Part shown: one piece after another, positions 24,808 to 34,128 of the stretch | Numbering within the stretch: the first letter of the stretch is position 1 | Layout of the letters: every line of letters starts with the position of its first letter | Origin: Planococcaceae bacterium Storch 2/2-2 | Lineage (GTDB): Bacteria; Bacillota; Bacilli; Bacillales_A; Planococcaceae | DNA: 64,000 nt | Direction of reading: 5' to 3' | Assembly: GCA_009740415.1 (NCBI GenBank) | Contig: WOYE01000009.1 | Span: 310,001 to 374,000 of the forward strand | The notes under the pieces: generated by a model | Told to the model about the DNA's origin: nothing | What the model saw: only the letters and a program-made list of their open reading frames with translations | The model's database searches: none | Translations under genes and position numbers: made by a program

Positions 24808-26721
24808 ATGAAGCGCCAACTACCATTTGAATTGTCGAAAGAACGATCGTTTTTTGAATCGTTAAACGATTGGGTCGGGGACGTCTTATACGATGAATTG
24901 CCTGAAAAAGGGTTCGATCTACGCGACGAACAAGTATTCATGTCGTTCCAAATTGAAAAAGCATTGCAAGAGAAAAAAGTGTTATTCGCGGAAGCAGGTG
25001 TCGGGACAGGGAAGACGATCGCCTATTTATTACCTTCTCTCGCTTACGCGCGTTACACGGGAAAGCCAGCACTCATTTCATGTGCGGACGAAACGTTAAT
25101 TGAGCAGCTCGTGAAAGAAGATGGCGACATTGCGAAAATGAGCGAAGCGCTCGGGTTGTCGATCGACGTCCGGTTAGCGAAATCACGCGACCAATACGTC
25201 TGTTTGAAACGGTTGGAAGATGCGGTCGATTTCGGTTACGGAGCGTACGCGGACGAAGTGGAAGAGCAGTTGCCGCTCTTCGTGTATGGAAGCGACTCGC
25301 TCCAAAGCATTTATCCGTACGGGGAACGTTCTTCGTATCCGGATTTAACGGACGAAGAGTGGGAGACGATCAACTACAACCCGATTCAGCAATGTGCGTC
25401 ATGTGACGTGCGGAATCGTTGTGGTCAAACGTTACACCGCAATGCGTATCGGGAAGCGTCTGACTTTATCATCTGTTCGCATGACTTTTACATGGAACAC
25501 GTCTGGACGAAAGAATCGCGCATTCGACAAGAGCAGTTGCCGCTCCTTCCTGACGTATCGACGATCATTTTTGACGAAGGTCATTTGCTAGAACATGCGG
25601 CGCAACGTGCGTTGACGTATGAAGTGCAAAACGAAACGCTCATTGGATTGATCGAGCGTGTCATGGTAGACGATGTGCGAACGGAGACGTTGGAAACGCT
25701 CGAAGAATTGATCGAAGTGCATGCGCTCTTTTTCGATGAATTGTCCGATGCGGTGACGCCGTCAGAAGACGACCGGATGTCGATTGAAAAAACGAGCCAT
25801 TTGAAAGAAATTGCGCTCGCCTCGGTTAAAATTGCCGACCGTGCGCTCGAACAGTTCGTCTTTGAAAGTGAAATGTACGTCATTCCGTCGTACGAATTGA
25901 AAATGGTCGAAGAATATTTAGAGCAATACGTCTATTCGATGACGCTTTTCGCGACCGATGAAGAAGCGGTCGACTGGGTAGAAGATCGCGAAGGAGAGTG
26001 GACGCTCGTCATTATGCCACGTCTCGTGACGGACATTTTACGCGAGAAGTTGTTCCGTCAATCCCTTCCGATCGTTTTCTCATCAGCGACGTTGTCGGTT
26101 GAGCAATCGTTCGATTACATGAAGCAAAGTCTCGGCATCGATGAAGCGTTATCGTTTTCCGTCGACTCGCCGTTCGATTACGACGAAGTGATGACGATCG
26201 AAGGGTACGTGACGGAAGAAGATGACAAAGTGCGTCGCGTCATCGACGTGCTCGAAAAAGGAGAGCAAACGCTCTTTTTATTCCGTACGAAAGCGTCATT
26301 GCGTGCGATGAAACGGGCGTTGCCGGAAGTGTGGCGCGACCGGATCGCATTTGAAGGGGACCGTGAACTGTCGGCTCTCATTCGCGATTTCAGTGAAGGA
26401 AACGTACAAGCCGTCGCTTCGTACAACTTATGGGAAGGTCTCGATTTACCCGAACATCGATTGACGCAAGTCGTCATCGTCGACCTTCCGCTTCCGCCGA
26501 ACGACCCGTTGTTCGCTGCGAAACGCCGTCATGCGCAATCACCATTTGAAGAAGTCGATTTGCCGTTCATGCAGCTTCGTCTCCGACAGGGGATGGGCCG
26601 CTTAATTCGAACGGAACGTGACGCCGGCGTGGTGACTTTACTCGTCACCGCTGAACAAAAAGACGCGTGGCAGTCGTACATCGACCCGCTTTTCCCTGTT
26701 CGGATCGATTGGAACGAATGA
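24808..26721 (+). CDS. ypvA: DinG/XPD-type ATP-dependent helicase YpvA
   Basis: This 637-residue superfamily 2 helicase has no exonuclease domain, unlike dinG at 12.3 kb. Visible elements are Walker A AGVGTGKTIAYLLPS near 65, a cysteine cluster (YVCLKR near 131, then CASCDVRNRC near 198-207) that can hold the 4Fe-4S cluster, the DEGH box (IIFDEGHLLEHAA near 255), SSATLS, YNLWEGLDLP and RLRQGMGRLIR. It likely unwinds damaged or structured DNA. The ATG at 24808 follows AAGGAGG; the earlier ATG at 24790 precedes that site. It converges on the stress-protein gene across a terminator. Confidence 0.88.
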   Translation: MKRQLPFELSKERSFFESLNDWVGDVLYDELPEKGFDLRDEQVFMSFQIEKALQEKKVLFAEAGVGTGKTIAYLLPSLAYARYTGKPALISCADETLIEQLVKEDGDIAKMSEALGLSIDVRLAKSRDQYVCLKRLEDAVDFGYGAYADEVEEQLPLFVYGSDSLQSIYPYGERSSYPDLTDEEWETINYNPIQQCASCDVRNRCGQTLHRNAYREASDFIICSHDFYMEHVWTKESRIRQEQLPLLPDVSTIIFDEGHLLEHAAQRALTYEVQNETLIGLIERVMVDDVRTETLETLEELIEVHALFFDELSDAVTPSEDDRMSIEKTSHLKEIALASVKIADRALEQFVFESEMYVIPSYELKMVEEYLEQYVYSMTLFATDEEAVDWVEDREGEWTLVIMPRLVTDILREKLFRQSLPIVFSSATLSVEQSFDYMKQSLGIDEALSFSVDSPFDYDEVMTIEGYVTEEDDKVRRVIDVLEKGEQTLFLFRTKASLRAMKRALPEVWRDRIAFEGDRELSALIRDFSEGNVQAVASYNLWEGLDLPEHRLTQVVIVDLPLPPNDPLFAAKRRHAQSPFEEVDLPFMQLRLRQGMGRLIRTERDAGVVTLLVTAEQKDAWQSYIDPLFPVRIDWNE

Positions 26722-26750
26722 ACGATTCACATGGAAAGAAAAAAGGAATG

Positions 26751-26796
26751 AAAAAGCGTGAGGAAACGGTCATCGTACCGTCTTCTCACGCTTTTT
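26751..26796. terminator. bidirectional terminator between ypvA and the stress protein
   Basis: AAAAAGCGTGAG pairs with CTCACGCTTTTT, with an inner stem ACGGT / ACCGT. A and T runs on both sides fit termination from either direction. Confidence 0.85.
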
Positions 26797-26801
26797 GCGT
26801 C

Positions 26802-27233
26802 TTATCGATGTTTCATAACGAGTACAGGACATGCCGCTTCATTGACGACTCGTTGGCTGACGCTACCGAGCAACCATTGTTTCATTTTTCCGATCCCTCG
26901 ACTGCCGATAATGACGAGATCGGCGTTTTTCTCGTTCGCGTAGTCTGCGATCGCTTTTCCGGGGTTGCCGTACAACTCGGTTAAGACGTAAGGCACACCT
27001 TCCTCTTCGAACATCGCTTCTACTTGAAACGTTTGCTGGCGGTTTTGCTTGCTCGTTTCAAACGCATCGATCATCGGCAACGCTTGTGCTTTCGCCGTTT
27101 CTTTCGTATGTTCAGCGACGAATACGAGCTCGATCATCGTCCGCTTCGACTGTTCCGCTAAACGGAGGGCTTCTTCTGCGGCACGAATGGAATCGTCCGA
27201 ACCGTCAATCGCAACAATGACGTGTGAATACAT
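26802..27233 (-). CDS. universal stress protein (UspA family)
   Basis: This 143-residue UspA-fold protein starts MYSHVIVAIDGSDDS, has the nucleotide loop GSRGIGKMKQWLLGSVS (G-x2-G-x9-G-S) and ends CPVLVMKHR, so it is probably of the ATP-binding type. The ATG at 27233 is chosen because the family starts there; the 12 residues upstream are unlikely to be translated, and GGGAGAGATG lies just ahead. A 9-bp inverted repeat is located 32 bases upstream and may be a regulatory site. Confidence 0.9.
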   Translation of the reverse strand: MYSHVIVAIDGSDDSIRAAEEALRLAEQSKRTMIELVFVAEHTKETAKAQALPMIDAFETSKQNRQQTFQVEAMFEEEGVPYVLTELYGNPGKAIADYANEKNADLVIIGSRGIGKMKQWLLGSVSQRVVNEAACPVLVMKHR

Positions 27234-27264
27234 AACAACATCTCTCCCTTTCTTTCGTAGCTCC

Positions 27265-27286
27265 TTCAAACGTTCAGACGTTTGAA
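27265..27286. repeat. inverted repeat upstream of the stress-protein gene
   Basis: TTCAAACGT and ACGTTTGAA, perfect 9-bp arms with a TCAG spacer. It has no T run on the minus strand, so an operator or leader hairpin is more likely than a terminator. Confidence 0.6.
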
Positions 27287-27313
27287 CCGAGCGTTGACCT
27301 CACCAATGTACAC

Positions 27314-27772
27314 TTACTCTTCATCTAACATAATTAAAATTTTCATACGGGGTTCTCCCGCAATCGTAACCGGTAACGTAATCGCTTTTCCGAAGCCGTG
27401 AAACTTCGCTTGGCCGGTCATAACTGTCGGTGTGGAAATGTCGAGAACGAGTCCATCGCTTTCAAGGCCGACGCAGAGGTTCCCAGCGAGCATGTTGCCA
27501 ATTTCACCACTGAGTGATTCGACAAAATGTTCTTCAATCGCCATTTTAAACATTTCTTGCCCGATGTTTTGTACCGTTTCTAATGTCGTATCGATGACGA
27601 TCCGTCCTTTGAGTGCCCCGACGAGTCCGATCAACACGCTCAATTCTTTTTGAACGTACGGTTCAGGTGTCATCGTAGGAGCTTGTACGTCGATCGGGAA
27701 CGGTACGATTTCTTTTAAAGAGCGGATCATATGATTCAAAATGAGTTGAATCGTCTTTGCGTCATTTTTCAT
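27314..27772 (-). CDS. CheX-like chemotaxis phosphatase domain protein
   Basis: This 152-residue protein resembles CheX/CheC-type phosphatases. The active-site style motif E-I-G-N-M-L-A-G-N (about residue 91) is present, with a central GRIVIDT sheet element and a C-terminal hydrophobic strand. CheX proteins dephosphorylate CheY-P as dimers; here no chemotaxis gene is adjacent, so the target is unknown. Start ATG 27772 has AGAGGCG seven bases ahead. Between it and dynA lie 230 noncoding bases with both promoters. Confidence 0.75.
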   Translation of the reverse strand: MKNDAKTIQLILNHMIRSLKEIVPFPIDVQAPTMTPEPYVQKELSVLIGLVGALKGRIVIDTTLETVQNIGQEMFKMAIEEHFVESLSGEIGNMLAGNLCVGLESDGLVLDISTPTVMTGQAKFHGFGKAITLPVTIAGEPRMKILIMLDEE

Positions 27773-28004
27773 AAGGGAACGCCTCTTTCTATCATTAGTA
27801 GTCATATTGTATCATTAAAAAAGTCGTACAGTCTACTCTTTCAACGAACATTCGTTATTTTTAACCGATGGGCGAAATGAAGCGCTCGAACGAGAGGAAA
27901 TCTTATAGAAACGATAGAAAGTTGGAAGGAAAGAGAGAAGAAACGTTTGAAAAGTGTTATTATAGGCGTATTGAACACGTTAGAGAAGAAGGGATTGACG
28001 GAAT

Positions 28005-31000
28005 GTGATAACGATTGAACAACTTTTAGACGAAGCAGCCGCTTCGTACGTATTATTTGAAAAGCAACGAGATCGCGAACGGATGGACAAAGTGACATTG
28101 TTTGCGAAAAAGTTGTTGCGGAAGCAGTATACGATCGGTTTTGCCGGGCATTTCTCTGCTGGAAAATCGTCGATGATCAACGCATTGACGGAAGAGGAAC
28201 TTCTTCCGACGAGTCCGATTCCGACGAGTGCGAACATCGTCAACGTCCAAAAATCGGATGCGGATTACGTCATGTTGTACAACATGGACGGCAGCGCGTT
28301 GAAGTATAACGGCCACGATTTTAAAGAGGCGATTAAAGCGTTCAGTAAAAATGGGGAAGATGTCGCTCGCATTGACATCGGGCATGCGACGTCAACATTG
28401 CCGGAAGGGATTACGGTGATGGATACACCGGGTGTCGACTCAACGGATGAAGCGCACGCGTTATCAACGGAGTCGTCACTTCACTTATCCGACGTCATTT
28501 TTTACACGATGGACTACAACCACGTCCAGTCGGAATTGAACTTTACGTTTACGAAACAGTTAATGGCGTACAACCCGAATGTGTATTTAATCGTCAACCA
28601 AATCGATAAACATCGTGAAGAGGAACTGTCTTTCGAGGCGTTTCAACAGACGGTCGTCGAGTCGTTTGCGACGTGGGGCGTCCATCCGAAAGGAATTTTT
28701 TACACGTCTCTCCGTGAACGCGACTTGCCGTACAACGACTTTGACAAAGTGAAAGCGCTCGTCGATGAGCTCATGAGTGATTGGGAACCTCATTTTATTG
28801 AAAACGGAGTGGCGACGTTACGAAAATTGCACGATGAACACGAAGCGTACGTCGCAAAAGAAGTAGAAGAGGCGAAGCAATCGGTCGATTTAACAGACGA
28901 GGCGTACGCTCAATTGGCGACATATGAAGCGCGTCTCGCGGAAGCGAAACACGAGCGTGCTCTTTTATCGAGTGATGCGTTTCAACGTTCGTTTGAAGCA
29001 GAACGTGCAGATCTCGTCGAAGGGGCGACGATTACACCACACGATACGCGTGAACTGTTAAAAGCGTATGTCGAAAGTAAATCGCCGAAGTTTAAAGTCG
29101 GATTTTTATTTTCAGGAAAGAAAACAGAAGAAGAACGTGCGCGCCGGAAACGAGCGTTTTCGGACAATTTGAATGGCTTGCTCGAAACGCAAGTGGAACG
29201 TCATTTACGCATTTTAATGAAACAGACGTTGCGCGATGCGAATTTAATGGAAGATACGTACATGCAAGAAATCGATGCGCTCGATTTAACGATTCCGTTC
29301 GATGAAATCGACGACGTGTTAGCAGCGACGGAAGTCGTCACAGGAGAAACGGTCTTAAACTATACGAAATTAATGCGTACGCGAATTGAAGCGGTTCTTC
29401 GCCGATTAACGGACGGCTGGAAAGAGAAGATGGCGCGTCTTGCAGAAGAGACGGGAAGCGATAAAACGCTTGCGCTTGATCGCCAAATTGAACGATTGAC
29501 CGAAGAAGTGCGCGTCATTCGTTTCGTCAGCGGTGCAGAAGAACATCTCGAAACGTTCGCGCGTGAACTGGAAAAAGACGATTTGGCGATGCAAAATGCG
29601 AAGAAGCGTCGCATGAACGACTGGGAGCGTCCGCTCGATTACGAAGAAGTCGATTCGTACGAAGAAGCGGTCATCGAAGAAGCGCTCGAGCTAAAAGAAG
29701 ACGATGTGCTCGAAACGGATGAAGAAGAAATCGATGCGGACCGCGTCGTCGACTATGCGGAACACGTCGCACGTACGATCGCTTCGATTGAACAGATGGA
29801 TGAGTGGAGCACGTATTTGCAGACGAAAGCGCGCCGTTTAGATGAGCAGCAATTTACCGTCGCTTTATTCGGTGCGTTCAGCGCCGGAAAATCGTCATTT
29901 TCGAATGCGCTCATCGGAAACAAAGCGTTGCCGGTATCGCCGAACCCGACGACGGCAGCGATCAACCGCATCCGTCCGGTGAACGAAGAAAAAGCGCACG
30001 AACATGCGGACGTTCACTTAAAGACGGAAGCGATCATGTTAGAAGACGTCGCTCGTTCGTACGAAGCGCTCGGCATGCACGTCAGTTCGCTAGAAGAAGC
30101 GTTGGAGGAGGCGGACCGTGCGATTGCGAAACCTCTTGAAGACGAGCGACTTCACCTTCATAAATCGTTCATCCGTGCGTACCAAAAAGGGTATGAAGCG
30201 TACCGTTCATCGCTCGGCGAAACGTTGTACGTCGACAAAGACGAGTTTTCGAAGTTCGTCGCAGAAGAGCATCGGAGTTGTTTCGTCGAATCGATCGACT
30301 TTTACTTCGATAGCCCATTGACGCGCCACGGCATTACACTCGTCGATACGCCCGGAGCGGACTCGATCAACGCACGCCATACGGACGTTGCGTTCGAATA
30401 CATTCGAAACGCAGATGCGATTTTATTCGTCACGTACTACAACCATGCGTTCGCTCGTGCGGACCGCGAGTTTCTCATTCAGCTCGGTCGTGTGAAAGAT
30501 GCGTTCGAAATGGATAAAATGTTCTTCATCGTCAACGCGATCGATTTAGCGGGAGACGAAGAAGAAGAGGAAGCGGTGAAAGCGTTCGTCGCCCGTGAAC
30601 TCGCGACGTTCGGTATTCGCCACCCTCGTATTTTCGGCGTATCGAGTTTAGAAGCGTTGCAAGCGAAAGAACAATCGACGTTGTATGAGCCGATGGCATC
30701 GTTTGAACAGTCGTTTTACGCCTTTTTAGAAAATGACTTGAAAGGAATGGCAGCTCGCGCCTTGCGAGACGAGTCGCGTGAAGCTGTTGCGCACGTAGCG
30801 GACCAAATCGAACGGGCGGAACAAAACCAACTTCGTAAAGAAGAGCGAACGGAAGAACTTCATACGTTGCGCGAGACGATCGACGCACGTTGGACCGAAT
30901 CGTTCGCACCCGTACTCGAGCCGTCGCTTCGCGAAGAGACGAAAGAATTGACGTATTACGTAACGCAACGTGTCTTTTTACGGTTTAACGATTTCTTGAA

Positions 31001-31583
31001 AGAAGCGTACAACCCGTCGACGTTTGCGAAGTATGGAAAAGCAGAAGCGATGAGCCGCGGGATGAAACAATTGCTAGAAATGGTAGCGTTCGACTTTACG
31101 CAAGAGTTGAAAGTGACGAACTTCCGAATCGGACAATTTATCGAACGATTGATCGCGGAGCGGGAGCGGAAAGAGTCGGAAGAATTGCTTGAATTGGACG
31201 AAGCGCTCGTCGTTCCACCGTTTGAACGGAGCGAGTACGAATTGTTGACGTTTGAAGAGTCATTCCAGGACGATGCGCGTTACACGTCGACTCACCGTTA
31301 CATTAAGAGCGATAAAGACTTCTTCCAAGAAGGCGGCCGAGCGGCATTCATCGAAGCGCTTCGACCACTTGTAGAAGAAGACGCAGCGGCTTACATGGAG
31401 CGAGAGACCGAACGGTTGTTGCAATGGGGTCGTCAATTGTTGACAGACGAAGCGGATGCGTTGCTTGAACACCTTCGTCAAGAAGCGTTACGTCAAGTGA
31501 AAGCTGAGTTCCACTTGCTCGAAGATGCCGGACAAATTGAAGAGTGGAAAGCTGTGTACGAGCAGTTAGCAGGTGATGCGTAA
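28005..31583 (+). CDS. dynA: dynamin-like GTPase with two GTPase modules (DynA)
   Basis: This 1192-residue protein matches B. subtilis DynA (YpbR) in size and build: two dynamin modules in one chain. Module 1 has the P-loop GHFSAGKSS at 48-56, switch region PTSPIPTSANI, DTPGVDS and NQID. Module 2 begins near 617 with GAFSAGKSS, PVSPNPTTAAI, DTPGADS and NAID. Long charged helical stalks follow each GTPase. Family members tether and fuse membranes and protect against membrane damage and phage. The start is GTG. The stop overlaps the next ATG by one base. Confidence 0.93.
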   Translation: MITIEQLLDEAAASYVLFEKQRDRERMDKVTLFAKKLLRKQYTIGFAGHFSAGKSSMINALTEEELLPTSPIPTSANIVNVQKSDADYVMLYNMDGSALKYNGHDFKEAIKAFSKNGEDVARIDIGHATSTLPEGITVMDTPGVDSTDEAHALSTESSLHLSDVIFYTMDYNHVQSELNFTFTKQLMAYNPNVYLIVNQIDKHREEELSFEAFQQTVVESFATWGVHPKGIFYTSLRERDLPYNDFDKVKALVDELMSDWEPHFIENGVATLRKLHDEHEAYVAKEVEEAKQSVDLTDEAYAQLATYEARLAEAKHERALLSSDAFQRSFEAERADLVEGATITPHDTRELLKAYVESKSPKFKVGFLFSGKKTEEERARRKRAFSDNLNGLLETQVERHLRILMKQTLRDANLMEDTYMQEIDALDLTIPFDEIDDVLAATEVVTGETVLNYTKLMRTRIEAVLRRLTDGWKEKMARLAEETGSDKTLALDRQIERLTEEVRVIRFVSGAEEHLETFARELEKDDLAMQNAKKRRMNDWERPLDYEEVDSYEEAVIEEALELKEDDVLETDEEEIDADRVVDYAEHVARTIASIEQMDEWSTYLQTKARRLDEQQFTVALFGAFSAGKSSFSNALIGNKALPVSPNPTTAAINRIRPVNEEKAHEHADVHLKTEAIMLEDVARSYEALGMHVSSLEEALEEADRAIAKPLEDERLHLHKSFIRAYQKGYEAYRSSLGETLYVDKDEFSKFVAEEHRSCFVESIDFYFDSPLTRHGITLVDTPGADSINARHTDVAFEYIRNADAILFVTYYNHAFARADREFLIQLGRVKDAFEMDKMFFIVNAIDLAGDEEEEEAVKAFVARELATFGIRHPRIFGVSSLEALQAKEQSTLYEPMASFEQSFYAFLENDLKGMAARALRDESREAVAHVADQIERAEQNQLRKEERTEELHTLRETIDARWTESFAPVLEPSLREETKELTYYVTQRVFLRFNDFLKEAYNPSTFAKYGKAEAMSRGMKQLLEMVAFDFTQELKVTNFRIGQFIERLIAERERKESEELLELDEALVVPPFERSEYELLTFEESFQDDARYTSTHRYIKSDKDFFQEGGRAAFIEALRPLVEEDAAAYMERETERLLQWGRQLLTDEADALLEHLRQEALRQVKAEFHLLEDAGQIEEWKAVYEQLAGDA

Positions 31584-32173
31584 TGCGCTACGTTTTACTC
31601 GGCGATATCCATTCTTCGGAACACGATTTACGTGCCGTTCTTCGCCACGCTGAAGAAGTGGCGCCGGACGCAACGTATGTCGGTACCGGTGATTTGTACG
31701 AATGCACCGTTAGTAAAAAACAATTGCCGCTTGCCGAGCCGCTTCCGTTTCAAGACGTATTGCTTTGGACGGAGTCGTTTGAATCGCTCGTCACGTTTCC
31801 ATCGGTGTACGGCAATCAAGAGGAGCGCATTTTGCTCGTCTCAGCCGGCGGTGGAGCGGTCCGTGAACGGATCGAGCAATTACCGGAAGTGATCGCGTTG
31901 AACGAAGAAGCTTCGGTCATTCACGGTCACCAATGGGAATGGGGCGGCTCACCGTGGTCGCTTCAACGAGCGGATGCACCGGCATCGGTTACGTTTTACG
32001 GTCATAGCCATACGTCGATGTTGATCGTCGACGGCGTGAGAAAGCCTGTCGTCTTCGGAAAAGCGTATGAGATCGTACCCGATTTACTCGTCAACGTCGG
32101 CTCGGTCGTCGCAAACCGAGAATGGGTATTGTACGATGCGGCAAAACGAACGGTGACGTTCCAAAAAGTGTAA
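31583..32173 (+). CDS. calcineurin-like metallophosphoesterase
   Basis: This 196-residue metal-dependent phosphoesterase shows GDIHSSEHDL (D-x-H), GTGDLYE (GD), a YGNQEE motif in place of the usual GNH-E/D, HGHQ and GHSHTS. The position normally taken by the GNH histidine is glutamine, as in some YfcE-like proteins; activity is still plausible. The substrate is unknown. It is translationally coupled to dynA (taATG), so it may serve in the same membrane-related process. Confidence 0.85.
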   Translation: MRYVLLGDIHSSEHDLRAVLRHAEEVAPDATYVGTGDLYECTVSKKQLPLAEPLPFQDVLLWTESFESLVTFPSVYGNQEERILLVSAGGGAVRERIEQLPEVIALNEEASVIHGHQWEWGGSPWSLQRADAPASVTFYGHSHTSMLIVDGVRKPVVFGKAYEIVPDLLVNVGSVVANREWVLYDAAKRTVTFQKV

Positions 32174-32183
32174 TTGAACGATG

Positions 32184-32220
32184 AAAAGGTGCTTGAGCGA
32201 ACGGCTCAAGCACCTTTTTG
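32184..32220. terminator. terminator after the dynA operon, usable from both sides
   Basis: AAAAGGTGCTTGAGC pairs with GCTCAAGCACCTTTTT, loop GAACG. Confidence 0.88.
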
Positions 32221-32326
32221 ATTCGATGTTCTGTACGCCGCTGTCAAAAGAGTAGAGGCGAGCGACACGAACAATGTTCTTTTTTAGGAAACGTTGAAAC
32301 ATTTCGTTCGTCCTATCCGTAGGACA

Positions 32327-32734
32327 TTATTGAGAGCGACGAAACGTTTCGTTCGTTCGGATCGCACGCCTCGCTAACGTATCGGCTGCCCGATTTTCTT
32401 TTCTCGGAATCCAACGAACGTAACATTGGTCGAACGTACCGATCAACGTGAGAAGCCGTTGCACGTACGGCTGAAACGTTCGGTTGCTCGTTCGTTTCGC
32501 TTGGACGGCATCCGCGACCGTTTTTGAATCGGTATGTGCGAGAACGAAGTCGGTACCGAGCGCCCGTGCTTCTTCTAGTCCTCGAATGAGTGCGATGAAC
32601 TCCGCTTCGTGATTGTTCGTATCGGCGATCGGCTCTGAAATGTGGATGAGATGGCCTTCGCCTTTTAAAAAGAGGCCGATGCCACTCGTGCCGGGGGAGC
32701 CGCTGCTCGCACCGTCTGTAAATAATTGAATCAT
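32327..32734 (-). CDS. RNase HI-like protein
   Basis: This 135-residue protein has the RNase H fold with all catalytic acids visible: Asp in LFTDGASSG, Glu in NNHEAEFIALI, Asp in AHTDSK and Asp in RAADTLARRA. It lacks an N-terminal hybrid-binding domain and belongs to the reverse-transcriptase-like RNase HI group (YpeP/YpdQ-like). It probably removes RNA from RNA-DNA hybrids. The ATG at 32734 follows AGAGGTG; the long upstream in-frame extension overlaps the divergent gene and is not credible. Confidence 0.88.
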   Translation of the reverse strand: MIQLFTDGASSGSPGTSGIGLFLKGEGHLIHISEPIADTNNHEAEFIALIRGLEEARALGTDFVLAHTDSKTVADAVQAKRTSNRTFQPYVQRLLTLIGTFDQCYVRWIPRKENRAADTLARRAIRTNETFRRSQ

Positions 32735-32840
32735 ACGTTTCACCTCTTTAGTAGCATACGATGTTCGTTCGAAAAAAGCGATGCAAAACGATGATGCGAA
32801 AGAGAAAAACGTGATAAGATGAAAGAAAGGGGAGATTGTG

Positions 32841-33857
32841 ATGGAACAAATGAAACGATGGCTCGATGGAACGATGAAATATCCGTACGTCATCGCCACA
32901 GTGTTAATAGGTACTTTCTACTTGTTCTTTATACCTGTTCTCACATTGGCATGGGCAGGAGCCTATTATTATTATGATCGGATGAAAAAAGAAGGACGCT
33001 TGAATGATATGAATGCAATCGCGACGAAAGAGAAATTACTCGTCTCACTATTAGTGAGTTTTTACTTGCTTGGAGCAGTCCTCTTCGTGTACGGATTCGT
33101 TACGACAAGCCCAGTGTTTACGTTAGCAATTGCTGCGGCTTTCGGTGCGTTTTTCTTTTTCAATCGCAAAAAGAATGAGACGGTGACGATCGAACCGCGC
33201 CGTAATGAAACGTCAGGGCGTTCGGGACGCGGGCCATTCATTTTACAAGAAGGTTTATTCGTCCGAACAGGCGACGGTGAAAAATATTTACGTTCGTATT
33301 ATGAATTGTTAAAGTATCGTTCGTTTCAAAAGCAACCGCTCGATTGGACGCCAAAACAAGTGTTCCAAGCGATCGAGCAAGATGCAGACCAATTGTTGAA
33401 GTTGAACGAAATGTACGCACGTACGCAAAAGCAACTCGGCACGAGCACGTCGACCTCGTACGATTGGTTCGTTGACTTTTTGCAAATGCGTAACGAATGG
33501 GAAGTCGTCGATATCGAACGCGAGCGAATTCCGACGTATTTTGAAGGAAAAGAGAAAGAATGTTTCGAAGAAATTCAAGCGTACCAAGCCGATCAAATCG
33601 CGCTCGCAGCACAGCTTCAAAAAATTAAAGAAGAGATGGATCAATTTGAACGTGTCATGGTATTTCAACTCGTAGAAGGGTATGCGAATGAAGTACAAGA
33701 ACAGCATATTGCGAGCGACTTAGCCGTCATTGAACGTGGATTGAACGATCTCGTCGACTCATTGACAGAACGGGTGCACCGTACGAATCAACAGACGATC
33801 ACTGCACTTCGTGAACAGTTGCGCTCGATTAAAGAAAAATTTGAGCGGTACAAGTGA
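32841..33857 (+). CDS. unrecognised membrane protein with coiled-coil domain
   Basis: Not recognised. The 338-residue product has three hydrophobic segments near the N-terminus (about 14-45, 68-88 and 91-107), then a soluble part of about 220 residues rich in Glu, Gln and Arg with long predicted helices, ending in a heptad-like EQLRSIKEKFERYK. The shape suggests a membrane-anchored coiled-coil protein facing the cytoplasm. The start is ATG 32841 after AAAGGGGAG. It is divergent from the RNase H gene and followed closely by the small zinc protein. No function is claimed. Confidence 0.7.
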   Translation: MEQMKRWLDGTMKYPYVIATVLIGTFYLFFIPVLTLAWAGAYYYYDRMKKEGRLNDMNAIATKEKLLVSLLVSFYLLGAVLFVYGFVTTSPVFTLAIAAAFGAFFFFNRKKNETVTIEPRRNETSGRSGRGPFILQEGLFVRTGDGEKYLRSYYELLKYRSFQKQPLDWTPKQVFQAIEQDADQLLKLNEMYARTQKQLGTSTSTSYDWFVDFLQMRNEWEVVDIERERIPTYFEGKEKECFEEIQAYQADQIALAAQLQKIKEEMDQFERVMVFQLVEGYANEVQEQHIASDLAVIERGLNDLVDSLTERVHRTNQQTITALREQLRSIKEKFERYK

Positions 33858-33866
33858 GGGATCGAG

Positions 33867-34079
33867 ATGAATCGTTGTGAACTGTTAACCGAGATGGATT
33901 ATTATAACGATTATTTTTGTGCGAACTGTCCGATCAAACGAGAGCTCGTCGACGAAGGAAGTAAGACGAAAGCGCACCGTTTTTGTATCGAGACGTGTTC
34001 GATCGGGCTGAAATTACAACAGATCGGTGCGTCGTTGAACGCATCGGTCGACGAAACGAAAAAAGCGTGCACCGACTAG
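33867..34079 (+). CDS. small zinc-finger protein (zf-C2HCIx2C type, YpeQ-like)
   Basis: This 70-residue protein contains YFCANCPIKREL and HRFCIETCSIGLKLQQIG, the paired C-x2-C and HRFC-I-x2-C pattern of the small zf-C2HCIx2C family found in Bacilli near the ypeP gene. Its role is unknown. The ATG follows GTGAGGG and lies nine bases after the membrane protein gene. A terminator follows. Confidence 0.75.
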   Translation: MNRCELLTEMDYYNDYFCANCPIKRELVDEGSKTKAHRFCIETCSIGLKLQQIGASLNASVDETKKACTD

Positions 34080-34097
34080 CGGTCCACGCGAAGAAAG

Positions 34098-34123
34098 AAG
34101 AGACGTTACGTCTCTTTTTTTTA
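34098..34123. terminator. terminator shared by the zinc protein and cold-shock genes
   Basis: AAGAGACG / CGTCTCTT stem, TTA loop, then a long T run; convergent with csp. Confidence 0.8.
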
Positions 34124-34128
34124 TGGGC

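Noticed and set aside
27845-27858. LexA-like sequence CGAACATTCGTTAT upstream of cheX/dynA
   Set aside because: It departs from the Bacillus SOS box at three conserved positions.
30532-30968. Overlapping minus-strand frames inside dynA
   Set aside because: They are antisense shadows of a clear 1192-residue gene, with Arg/Leu-rich noise composition and no ribosome site.
32735-32899. N-terminal extension of the RNase HI-like gene
   Set aside because: It overlaps the divergent membrane protein gene, is hydrophobic noise, and a good ribosome site lies at the internal ATG.
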